In this document: positions 34,401-43,600 of the stretch, piece after piece
Position numbering within the stretch: the first letter of the stretch is position 1
Layout of the letters: every line of letters starts with the position of its first letter
NCBI GenBank assembly: GCA_947471745.1
Contig: CANJKZ010000110.1
Location: forward strand, 434,001 to 498,000
From: Closterium sp. Naga37s-1
Taxonomy: Eukaryota; Streptophyta; Zygnematophyceae; Desmidiales; Closteriaceae
DNA: 64,000 bases
Direction: 5' to 3'
Notes under the pieces: generated by a model
Told to the model about the DNA's origin: nothing
What the model saw: only the letters and a program-made list of their open reading frames with translations
Database searches by the model: none
Made by a program: the position numbers and the translations under genes

Positions 34401-36268
34401 CTCCTGGATGGGATGTGGGGATGTGAGGATGTGAAAAGGTGGGGCCTTGGAGAGAGCCTATTTTTGAGTCGACTCAAAAATGAGGATGTAAAAAGGTGGG
34501 GCCTTGGAGAGAGCCTATTTTTGAGTCGACTCAAAAATGAGGATGTAAAAAGGTGGGGCCTTGGAGAGAGACGGGAGGGGGTCAAAGGCTGCTTGCCAGT
34601 TACTGCCCCTGCGCCGGGCACTGCACGAGATTTGAGACGTATCAAAACACTGCCCCTGCGCCGGGCACTGCACGAGATTTGAGACGTATCAAAACACTGT
34701 GTGATGAGGCGATTTTTTAGTCGACTCAAAAATCGCCTCAGCACGAGATTTGAGACGTATCAAAACACTGCCCCTGCGCCGGGCAGTGCACGAGATAGAA
34801 GGCGCGGTCTGTTGCAGCGTCCTCCTGATTGGTCAGTCGAGAGATGTGATAATAGCGAGGAGGGGATTGAATGGCAGTGCAGGGATTGTGGGGAGAGAAG
34901 GAGAGGGGGGGACCGGGGAGCCTGTCAGCAAGTGGACCTGCGCTAATTGGGGCCGAGATCCGTTGAAAACAGGGAACGAGATTCGTTGAAAACAGGGAAC
35001 GAGATTCGTTGAAAACAGGGAACGAGATTCGTTGAAAACAGGGAACGAGATTCGTCAGCAAGCCTAACATGGAAAGGGAAAAGGTCCTTGACCTTCTGCT
35101 CCAAACGCCCCAGTCGCTTTTGAGAAGTGACACAAGCAATCCAAAATCCTGAAACTGCGATTCACTACGATCAGAAATACGTGACCTCCAAATTTGACCT
35201 TGGCAATGGTTATACACCACCATCTAGAGACCTCTGTCCATATTTTTTGCCCTTTTTTGCCGTTTTGTGTGTTCCACACCAGCTTACCTCGAAATAATCA
35301 ATGTATTGAGGAATGCCAGGATGGTTGAGGCTGCGAAGCACTCTAGCTTCCCTCTCAAATAGGTCCAAATCCTGAGAAAGGGTGAAGCGGACAAGATTGG
35401 ACGAAGAAAGCAGTAGTTGGCAGTGAAAAGGCAAAAAAATGTAGAAGAATAACAAGGGTGGAAGCAAGAACCACGTTTTTGTTGAACATGTCTGAAGGGA
35501 GATTCATAAAAATAAACCACCCACCATCGCAACCGTCCATTCACCTGGCCAGTTTCCATCAACTCAATCAACCGCCCATTCTTGCAACCCACCTTCCACC
35601 ATCTCAACCGTCCATTCACCCACCTTCCACCTCGTCGCGGACCGCAACGAAATGCATTTCACCGCGACGCGTTCCCCCTCTCCTCCTTCCGCCGTCTCCC
35701 CTTCCGCCAACACTTCCGCCTCGTACAGCCTTCCGCTCGACCCCTCCCCCAGCAGGCTCACGATGCGGTACTTTCCGCCCACCACGTCCCCCGCCGCTAC
35801 GCGCTCCGCGCGTTCCCCGGTTCCGTTAGAGAGCGACGCGCTGGGCGGCCGGCGCAGTAACGGGGATGAAGCCTGTCGTTGCGCGTCGCGACGCGGAGAG
35901 GGGGAAAAGGGCGAAATGGGGGAATTGCGAAAGATGCCGCTGCCGCTGCTGCTACCGCGCCGGCTGCTACTACTAATTCCACTCCTGCTGATGCTGCTAC
36001 CGTCACTCCTGCTAATGCGGCTCGAATTCCCGAAACTTCCCGGAATTGCCGCGCTTGCGGTCCTAAAGTAACGCGCGCATTGCGCAGAGGAGATGGTGGC
36101 GCGCGCGGCGGAGGAGGTAGCGGCGGTGGGGCGGAGGCGGAGGAGAGAGCAGGCGCGGGCGGACATCGTGCGGGGAAGAGGCGGAACGCGGGTCTGGGTT
36201 CCGCGAAGGAGCCGCGTGTGAGAAACAAAGCAGAATCTCTCAGGAGAAATACCAGGTCCAGAATGCAA
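22040..36268 (-). CDS. plant organelle-type Ser/Thr protein kinase with C-terminal membrane extension
   Basis: Twelve minus-strand exons join in phase: 35624-36268, 35288-35371, 34137-34262, 33440-33502, 32966-33088, 31988-32107, 31383-31490, 30605-30892, 26407-26502, 24303-24406, 23134-23299 and 22040-22252, giving 711 residues. An in-frame ATG at 36166 begins a better transit-like peptide (677 residues). The kinase domain shows the loop LLGEGSSG, Lys204 in VAVK, HRDIKPDN at 302-309, DFG at 323-325 and [11 protein letters not shown], so all catalytic residues are present. After a Gln/Ser/Pro linker come [45 protein letters not shown], a hydrophobic IPFWLVGG stretch and FSITWRV, the layout of a plant kinase group predicted to be chloroplast membrane-bound. 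Its substrate is unknown. Introns hold 9, 10, 15 and 167 bp arrays. Confidence 0.9.
22780..23130. repeat. CACTCACCCCTTCAACCA-type imperfect repeats
   Basis: Intron 11 of the kinase gene holds imperfect CCACTCACCCCTTCAACCAC repeats. An exon 11 tail copy (GAGATGTTGGCACATTTACC on the plus strand) is embedded at about 22985-23045. Confidence 0.75.
23510..23700. repeat. 9-bp tandem repeat, 21 copies
   Basis: CGCTCCCTG is repeated about 21 times, with a T in place of G in two or three units. It lies in kinase intron 10. On the plus strand it would read Cys-Ala-Pro repeats, but nothing suggests that it is translated. Confidence 0.95.
23740..24345 (-). repeat. copies of kinase exon 11 head and exon 10 tail
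   Basis: Exon 11 heads ([16 protein letters not shown]) recur at about 23395-23440 and 23715-23790. Exon 10 tails (IPFWLVGG with GTGAGT donor) recur at about 23811-23860, 23925-23975, 24040-24085 and 24178-24230, before the true one at 24303. Confidence 0.8.
24450..24680 (-). repeat. head copies of kinase exon 10
   Basis: Two copies of [18 protein letters not shown] lie at about 24478-24530 and 24613-24677. A third, diverged copy lies beyond the 10-bp array at about 25915-25985. Confidence 0.85.
24679..25810. repeat. 10-bp tandem repeat, about 113 copies
   Basis: The unit is GGGGAGATGA, with a regular GGGGAGAGGA variant every three to six units and a rarer GGGGGGATGA. It is almost purely purine on the plus strand. 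It lies in kinase intron 9, between two exon 10 head copies. Confidence 0.97.
26040..26345 (-). repeat. exon 9 copy and palindrome-linked duplication in kinase intron 9
   Basis: A copy of exon 9 ([20 protein letters not shown]) lies at 26277-26345. Around a TCGA-core palindrome at about 26121-26138, the text CGAGTGAAGCTGTG..A.TGTAAACT occurs on both sides. Confidence 0.8.
26630..26760. repeat. palindrome pair with flanking GCTTTTGGTAAAGAG duplications
   Basis: An AATT-core palindrome is at 26667-26684 and a GTGC-centred near palindrome at about 26733-26750. The text TTTGGTAAAGAG or TTTGGTAAA flanks them. Confidence 0.8.
26863..30670 (-). repeat. 167-bp tandem array of kinase exon 8 tail plus palindrome, about 23 copies
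   Basis: Each unit holds the last about 70 bp of exon 8 (CCTGTCGC...CAAGTG), its GTGAGAG donor, the perfect palindrome TTTTGAGACGTCTCAAAA and about 75 bp of spacer. Units are nearly identical. Marker variants repeat at a spacing of 989 bp: CTCTCTCACC at 27115 and 28104, the shortened unit at 27899 and 28888, and GACCACTCT at 27583 and 28572. A six-unit block has therefore been duplicated recently. A three-unit (501 bp) order is visible further right. The array fills kinase intron 8. Confidence 0.97.
30922..31005. repeat. about 32-bp duplication split by a palindrome (ACGT core)
   Basis: AGAAAGACGTAGAAGTGTTA and its near copy AGAAAGACGTGGAAGCGTTA lie on either side of the perfect palindrome at 30954-30971. 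Confidence 0.9.
31009..31168. repeat. 15-bp tandem repeat, 9 copies, ended by a GCGC-core palindrome
   Basis: AGTGGTTGGTGAACG is repeated nine times. The array then runs into TTTTGAGGCGCCTCAAAA at about 31151-31168 and a partial restart, GAACAAGTGGT. Confidence 0.95.
31565..31870 (-). repeat. copies of kinase exons 7 (head) and 6 (tail)
   Basis: [19 protein letters not shown] is copied at about 31565-31640. [20 protein letters not shown] with a GTATCTCG donor is copied at about 31788-31860. An (ATA)n stretch lies at 31713-31735. Confidence 0.85.
32160..32965 (-). repeat. copies of kinase exon 6 head and exon 5 tail
   Basis: Exon 6 heads (YMAPEQFQN...SSQSDLYS) recur at about 32190-32255 and 32325-32395. 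Exon 5 tails ([19 protein letters not shown]) with a GTGCGTTGAG-like donor recur about four times, at 32410-32525, 32540-32650, 32665-32770 and 32785-32900, with a unit near 120 bp. Confidence 0.85.
33516..33575. repeat. GT dinucleotide microsatellite
   Basis: (GT)n, interrupted by GC dinucleotides, stands directly upstream (in gene orientation) of the kinase exon 4 acceptor. Confidence 0.95.
33790..34830 (-). repeat. copies of kinase exon 3 and palindrome-linked duplications
   Basis: Tail copies ([19 protein letters not shown]...GV) are at about 33985-34076, with shorter ones at 33890-33960 and 33790-33850. Head copies ([11 protein letters not shown]) are at 34355-34400 and 34790-34830, and short fragments at 34605-34635 and 34650-34680. 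TCGA-core palindromes at about 34462-34480 and 34519-34537 separate copies of AAAAGGTGGGGCCTTGGAGA. GAGACGTATCAAAAC variants occur at about 34630, 34678 and 34750. Confidence 0.8.
34955..35053. repeat. 23-bp tandem repeat, about 4 copies
   Basis: The unit is GAGATTCGTTGAAAACAGGG plus three bases, in kinase intron 2. Confidence 0.9.
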
Positions 36269-36998
36269 GCTGCTATTTCATGAGTATAGTGGATGTGGGG
36301 GAAATTGTGCGGGCTGTGAATTCGAGTTGAGCACATGGCTTTCCCCCTTGGGATTCTCCCAAGTCCCGACCAATTGCCCTTCTGACAAAATTGGCACGGC
36401 ACGTTCGATTGCGCCACGCGGCAAAATCGACAGGGGCGGAAACTCGACTCTGCACACACGCAAGCTTTGTGGTGATTCATGCTTCGTCTGTGGTGTTGCG
36501 ATTGTAGCGGTAGATTATGGACCAGGTTACAGTAAGAACCTCCTGAAATATATCAATTCTACATCCACATGAAAGGTCTGTATCGCATATTCAAGCTACC
36601 GGTAGTACAATTCATAGTTACTCTTACCACTACATTCTCATGGTCGCATTGTACCGAGAGAATAGCTACATATCCTGATTACAAAATTCATAGGCAGTTG
36701 TGTGAATGTTACACTAACAATCGATTAAAAAATGCGACATACTAAATTTAACTAGAAACGTATGGCGCCCGCTTTTGGATCGGCGTTGTGCCAATGCCGT
36801 CTCGAACAGACGATTCACCACTGCTGCTGTCAGCCGTCGATGTGATTGGTCATTGCTGCTGCCAACCGTTGTGCTGTCAGCAATTAATGCTGTCAGCCGT
36901 TGATTAAGCTGGCCATCAATGTCGTTGTCAGCCGTTGATGGAAACAAGGCCAGAGCAGTCTCACTGGATTGTCGTACGTAACACGCGGTTACACCAGC
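36269..36998. other. intergenic region upstream of the kinase; no gene seen
   Basis: Probably the kinase promoter and leader. Imperfect CTGTCAGCCGTTGAT repeats occur at 36820-36950. No gene motif is present on either strand. Confidence 0.45.
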
Positions 36999-37640
36999 AC
37001 TCTCACAGCATGCCCTGCTGTGACTCCATGCACTAAAACTCACTCCACCAATTACCCCCTGCCTAGGCTGCTGTCGCACACTGCTGCTACCACGCGTTAC
37101 CATGTTGCCCGGACCATGGATGTCGCTTTTTTACCACACATCACACCACCACCCTCAGCATGCCCGGCTGTGTCTCCATGAACTGCACTCGCTCCTCCAC
37201 CAGATGCCGTTGCTATGCGTTACCACACGTTACTGCAGTTACCATGTTACCACACATCACACAGCACCCGTAGCATGCCAGGCTGTGTCTCCATTAACTG
37301 CACTCGCCCCTCCTCCACCATATACCACTCCACTTCCCAGCCTGCTCTTGCACACTGCTGCTGTCACATGTGTTACCATGTTACCACAGGGCACTCTCAC
37401 CAGTCTCAGCTGCCCATCACACCACCACTCTCATCCCAGCATGCCAGGCTGGGCCTCCATGAACTGCACTCACTCCTCCTCCACCGTACGTGTTACCATG
37501 TTACCACATGTTGCACCACCACTCTCAGCATGCCGGGCTGTGTTTCCACCACTCTCACTCCACCAAATACCGCTCCACTGACTACCCTGCTGCCGCACAC
37601 TGCTGCTGCTATACCCTCTACCACACGTTACACTGTTACC
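36999..37640 (-). repeat. five to six copies of the CID7-like last-exon end, beyond the stop codon
   Basis: The minus-strand text encoding QFMETQPGMLRVVV (plus strand GCATGCC.GGCTGTGTCTCC) recurs with TGTTACCATGTTACCACA spacers at about 37005, 37160, 37275, 37440 and 37530. These copies lie downstream of the true stop, so they would form the 3' UTR or flank. Confidence 0.85.
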
Positions 37641-37645
37641 ACATG

Positions 37646-40600
37646 TTACACCACCACTCTCAGCATGCCGGGCTGTGTCTCCATGAACTGAACTCGCTCC
37701 TCCTCCACCAAATACCGCTCCACTGCCAGTGGCAGGCGAGGGGGCGCTCGGCCCTTGGTGTGGTGGCCCGTGCCCACACACACGTACACCTGCGGGCGAA
37801 TTGGGGGTTGAGAGATAAGACATAGGGTTGTTGGAGTGGGGTGGCTAGTCTTTGAGGTGCCTCAAGAGTGGCCCTTGGTGTGGTGGCCCGTGCCCACACA
37901 CACGTACACCTGCGGGCGAATTGGGGGTTGAGAGATAAGACATAGGGTTGTTGGAGTGGGGTGGCTAGTCTTTGAGGTGCCTCAAGAGTGGCCCTTGGTT
38001 TGGTGGCCTGTGCCCACACACACGTACACCTGCGGGCGAATTGGGGGTTGAGAGATAAGACATAGGGTTGTTGGAGTGGGGTGGCTAGTCTTTGAGGTGC
38101 CTCAAGAGTGGCCCTTGGTGTGGTGGCCCGTGCCCACACACACGTACACCTGCGGGCGGATTGGGGGTTGAGAGATAAGACATAGGGTTGTTGGAGTGGG
38201 GTGGCTAGTCTTTGAGGTGCCTCAAGAGTGGCCCTTGGTTTGGTGGCCTGTGCCCACACACACGTACACCTGCGGGCGAATTGGGGGTTGAGAGATAAGA
38301 CAGAGGGTTGTTGGAGTGGGGTGGCTAGTCTTTGAGGTGCCTCAAGAGTGGCCCTTGGTGTGGTGGCCCGTGCCCACACACACGTACACCTGCGGGCGAA
38401 TTGGGGGTTGAGAGATAAGACATAGGGTTGTTGGAGTGGGGTGGCTAGTCTTTGAGGTGCCTCAAGAGTGGCCCTTGGTTTGGTGGCCTGTGCCCACACA
38501 CACGTACACCTGCGGGCGAATTGGGGGTTGAGAGATAAGACATAGGGTTGTTGGAGTGGGGTGGCTAGTCTTTGAGGTGCCTCAAGAGTGGCCCTTGGTG
38601 TGGTGGCCTGTGCCCACACACACGTACACCTGCAGGCGAATTGGGGGTACCACTAAAAATCAAGAGACAGCGGTGGTGGAGAGGGATAGGCTTTGAGGTG
38701 TTTCACGGATTGACCTTGGTGTGGTGTGGTGCCCCATGCCCACATACATACACCTGGGGGTAAATTAGGGTTAAGAAACAAGAGAGACGGGTGGTGGAGC
38801 GTGATGCAGTATCGCCTCCCCCACATGCAGCCTGTGCAGGTCCAACAACCAGACCAGGATTTAGGGCCCAACACGCTTACAAGACCTAAAAGACCCACAA
38901 CTCCCCCACCAGTCGCCCACCTGCTGTCTCTGCTGGGTGGAGCGAGCAGCGCTGCGCATGGCGGCTATTTCCCGCTTCAGCATGGGTATCACCTCCCCCA
39001 CATGCAGCCCGTGCAGATCCAACACACCCATATGGGGTCCCATACCTACTTAACATACAACCTCATTCACCCTAATCTCCTCGCCCGCTCACCTGCTGTC
39101 TCTGTTGTGTGGAGCGAGCAGCGCTCCGCATGGCGGCTATCTCGCGCTTCAGCATGGGTATCGCCTCCCCCACATGCAGCCCGTGCAGATCCAACACACC
39201 CATATGGGGTCCCATACCTACCTAAGATACAACCTCATTCACCCTAACCTCCTCGCCCGCTCACCTGCTGTCTCTGTTGTGTGGAGCGAGCAGCGCTCCG
39301 CATGGCGGCTATCTCGCGCTTCAGCATGGGTATCGCCTCCCCCACATGCAGCCCGTGCAGATCCAACACCCGCGCCTCTCCTCCTTCTCCTGCCCCTCCA
39401 CCCAGGTAGCCTGACGCGGCGTTGCTGAAAAGACAGTCAGATGGGGTTGGGGTTGGGGTTGGGGGTGGGGGTAGGGTGGGGGCGGGGGTGGGGTTTGGGA
39501 GATAAGGGGCAGGTGAGGTGAAAAGCATGCAGCTCATGCAGGTCCAGTCCAACACCCGTGCCTCTCCCCCTTCCCCTGCCCTTCCACGCAGGCAACCCGA
39601 CGCCACGTTGCTGAAAAAACGTGGGCAGCAGAAGAGGAAGGAGATAGGGTTGGCTGGATGCCCTCCATGGGTTGAAATATTTCCACATGGTTGATGGCCT
39701 CAATGGATATCGACTCCACCACATCAGCCCATGGAAGCCACCAGCCCATGGATATTTAAAATTCCCAGATCATCAGCAATACCGGGTTCTGAAGATGGCG
39801 CCGCTGGCCTTGGCATGAGCTGCCTTCATCTGCTCGTTGTGCCACTGCCCCCGCGCACTCAGTCAGCTCGTTGCTAAGTCAGCTCCTTGGCTGCTGTGCT
39901 TCTGCCTCATGCCCTCTCACACTCCTCTTTGTAAGCAAGCAAGCATGCAATCAACGGCAGAAGCAATAACAACAACAGCAGCAGCAGGAGCCATACCGGG
40001 TGCGGAAAATGGCATCGCTGGCCTTGGCATGTGCTGCCTTCATCTGCTCGTTGTGCCACTGCCCCCGCGCACTCAGCTCCTTGGCTGCTGCCTTGTTGCC
40101 CGCCAAGTAAGCTTGCGTGGCCTGCAGAGAGGGGGGGGGGGGGGGGGGGGGCAACAGAGAGGAGAGGCAGTGATAAGAGGTGTTTCAGATAATGGCCTGG
40201 CGGCTGCCTGCCTTGCCTGCCAGCCAGGTACACTTGCGTTGCCTGCACAGCAGGAGGAAACAGGTAAGAAAGCAGAGGAAAAGGCTCTAAAGATGTTGGG
40301 ATGGTGTTTGGTTTGTATGTTTAATTGGACGGACGTCGTTGGGCATCATGTGTGTCTGCCGGCACACATGACTGTGCTGCCTGGAAGAAAAAAGGCAAGA
40401 AGCACTGACCTGCTCGAAGCACGCATTTCGTATTCTCGCATGGTCCCGAGCCTCCTCCCTCATGTCTCCGTAAAGGTTGGCTGGATGGGGAGAAAATGGC
40501 ATGTGGGAATAAGTAACGCTTTTGAGAATGCTCAAATGGTCCCGAGACTTCTCCCTCATGTCTCCGTATAGGTTGGCTGGATGGGGAGGAAACGGTAAGC

Positions 40601-43600
40601 GCATGAATAATATTTTTGAGGTGTCCAGTTATCCAATCAATACTCATGCATCAACATACCACACATTCCAAGAGAGCAACAGCACTGCAGCATTGCAGCA
40701 TTCACTTGTGAAAATTGTCAAAAGCGATTCAAGCATGCTCACCAACAGCATTGCCAGTTTCCAGCCATGGCTGTGCACCTCCTCTTCCTGCAAACTCATA
40801 CCCTCCTCCTCCTCCTCCCCCTCCCCCTCCTCCGCCTCCCCCTCCCCCTCTTCGCCCTGCTCCGCCCATACCCCCCTCCCCTCCCCCGCTTCTCTCCGCC
40901 TGCCCACCCCCCCACGCGTTCTGAGTCGCTGCCCCCGGGGGTAACGGCTTTCGCAGCACCCCGGCGAAATCAGGAACAGAGCCTTGCATTGGGCGAATGT
41001 CAGGGGCTTGAGAGGAGGGGCGGGGGCGGAGCATGGGGGAGGAGGAGGCAGGGGGGTCTAGGGGGGAGAGAGAGGGGAAGTCGAGAGAGTCGAGGGAAGG
41101 GGGGTGTGCTGAGGGAGGTGGCGGGCGGCGGTGGGTTGGCGATGGGAGGGTCATCTCGTCCTGAAGCTGTAATGGAAGAGAAACCATAAAGGAAGAAGAG
41201 GGAGGAGAAGTCCAGAGAGTCAAGAAAAAGGGGGTGCGCGGAGGGGGGTGGGTGCTGTCGGAGGGTTGGTTGGTGATGGAAAAGTCATCTCATACTGGAG
41301 CTGTGAGGGAGAGAGAGAAACAAAAAGGGAGGAAGAGAGAGCGGGATAGATGAGCGAAACAAAAAAGGTTGGTGGGTTGGTGACAAGAGAGTCATCTCGT
41401 CCTGGAGCTGTAAGGGGAGACAAACAAAAAAGGGAGGGAGAGAGAGAGGGTTGAGCTTGCATCAATATAGGACGAGAGCAGGTGGGTTTGGTACGGATGT
41501 CTACGAGCGTCACACATCCCCAACCGCACACCAGCAGCATACACCCTAATCACATAGACCCCAGCTGAACCGAATTGAACTCATGCCAACCGCACAGCAC
41601 ACCTGCAGCTGGGTGAGGATCTCCATGGTCCGAAAGAGATCCGCGCCGTTGGAGAAGAAGATCTCAGCCAGTGTGCTTATACTGAACATGGGGAACTCTG
41701 TAGCGAGTATGCGCACAGGATCGTGCCGATCGTCGCCGCCCACCCCTTCCTCCGGTCCCCCCCACCCAACTGGCATCGACATTGCTCTCTCTATCACTCC
41801 CCCGCCTTTCCCCCCCCACATGCCATCCCCTCCCCCTGGCCCCCCCATTCCCCCACCTCCCCCCATCCCTCCGCCCATCCCTCCCCCCATTCCTCCCCCC
41901 ATGTCCCCTCCCCCTGCCGGACCGGGGAGTTCAAACGGTGGGGGATGCATGGCCCTCGGGTCAGCATTTGGGGGAGGAGGATAACCCCTGGCAGGGCTGT
42001 TGTAGGGGTGATGCATTGGGGGAGGGGGAGAGGCAGCGCCGGGTAACGGCATGGACATGGATGTTACAGGGTTACCACCGAATCGGGAGAGGGGGCCTCC
42101 AGGGGAGGCGTAGGGAGGAGGGCCCCTGGCAGGGCTCTGTTGCGGACTCATGTGGTTAGAGTTAGGGTTAACCCCGCCATACGGGGGGTATCTGTTGGGT
42201 GTGCCCATGGGAGAATGGGGTACTCCTCCGCGGCCAATCACAGGGCTGGAAGGAACGGGACCAACAGAGCCAGGTGGCCCGCCAGGTGGGGGCCCAGGTG
42301 AAAACCCAGGTGGGCCTGGGGCAGGTCTCCAGGCAGGGCTAGGGGCGTTTCGAGGAAGCAGGTGGGAGGGAGGAGGACCGTGATAGGGAGCGGAAGGGTC
42401 ATAGGAAGGTTCGAAAGGCCTGTCAAGGGAAGCTTCGTAGGAAGGTCCCTGAGCTGGGGAGCCCATGAGAGGGCCAGCAGGCGAGCGATGCGGCATGTGG
42501 TGGTGCTGGCCAGGTCCGGAGAGACTGAGAGCGGTGCGATGCGGTGCAATGTGGTCTAGAGCCGAGTCTGACTTAACCTCCTCGAGAATATTCCCCATGG
42601 ATTGAGCTGCAGGGGGGCCACCAGGAGGGCCTACGCCCTGCCGGAAGGAGTACCCATATCCTTGCCTGTCAAAACTGTCTGGACCGCCAGAAGGAGCAGC
42701 ACCACCAGCACCCCCAGCAGCAGCCGAACTGGACATGTGACCGCTATCGAGAGAGGGCATGCTAGCTGCATGGCGGTGCAGGCTGTTTCCACCCACACCA
42801 ACCCCCCCACCCCCACCAACATCCATCTCCATCCCCATCCCTCTCTGCAAAAACCCATCCCTACCATCTCCCCCACTCCTCCCATCCCGCCCACCCCCTC
42901 TCCCTTTCGGCGACTCGTCGAAGCTCAGAAGCTCATCCGGCAAGCGGTCGCGCCAGAAGCGGCGGTATTCATCATCAGAGGCGTTGCTGTTGTGCGACTG
43001 TGACCGGCTCAACAGCTCCTCCTCGCACTCCTCAAACGTTTCATCTGCTGCTGCCCCACCGTTGTACCCTGCTGGACCGCTGCCCATGCCGCCATACCCG
43101 GCTTGCAGTGAGGAAGCATACTCTGCTGCATTACTGCCCTGCAGGAAGGAAGCATATCCCGCTGCTGCTGCACCAGCAGACCCGGCTACACCTCCCGCTG
43201 CTCCTGCTCCTCCTCCTCCTCCTCCTCCTCCTCCTCCTCCTGCTGCCGCCGGTTCTGATTGTGACGCAGTGGTGAGGGTAGAAGGAGGGCCAAAGACCGG
43301 AACGAACTCTGCTGCGTGGGGGTTGAGGCTCATACCACTCAGATCTAGCGATCTACGGACAGTGGAGGAGGCTGGGGAGGGCGCTGGGGACGAGGAGAGT
43401 GAGAGGCGTCTGGTTGCTGCTACAGATGATGCTACAGCTGGTGCTAGAGCTGAGCCTACATTTGATGCTACAGTTGCTCCTATGTTAGATGTTACAGGTG
43501 CTCCCTCGGACGACGCTACAGCCGCTGATGTGGAATCTTCTTGAGTGTGTGAGACGGCGGGAGATGATGATGGGTCGAACCTGGTGCAGGGGGATATCCA

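Noticed and set aside
37660..38619. 319-codon minus-strand frame
   Set aside because: The 120-bp array is divisible by three. The frame is not the one that continues from exon 8, and it overlaps the true last exon only at its end.
41782..43544. Plus-strand proline- and alanine-rich open frames
   Set aside because: They are the complement of CID7-like exon 4, whose minus-strand frame carries the PAM2 and CUE motifs.
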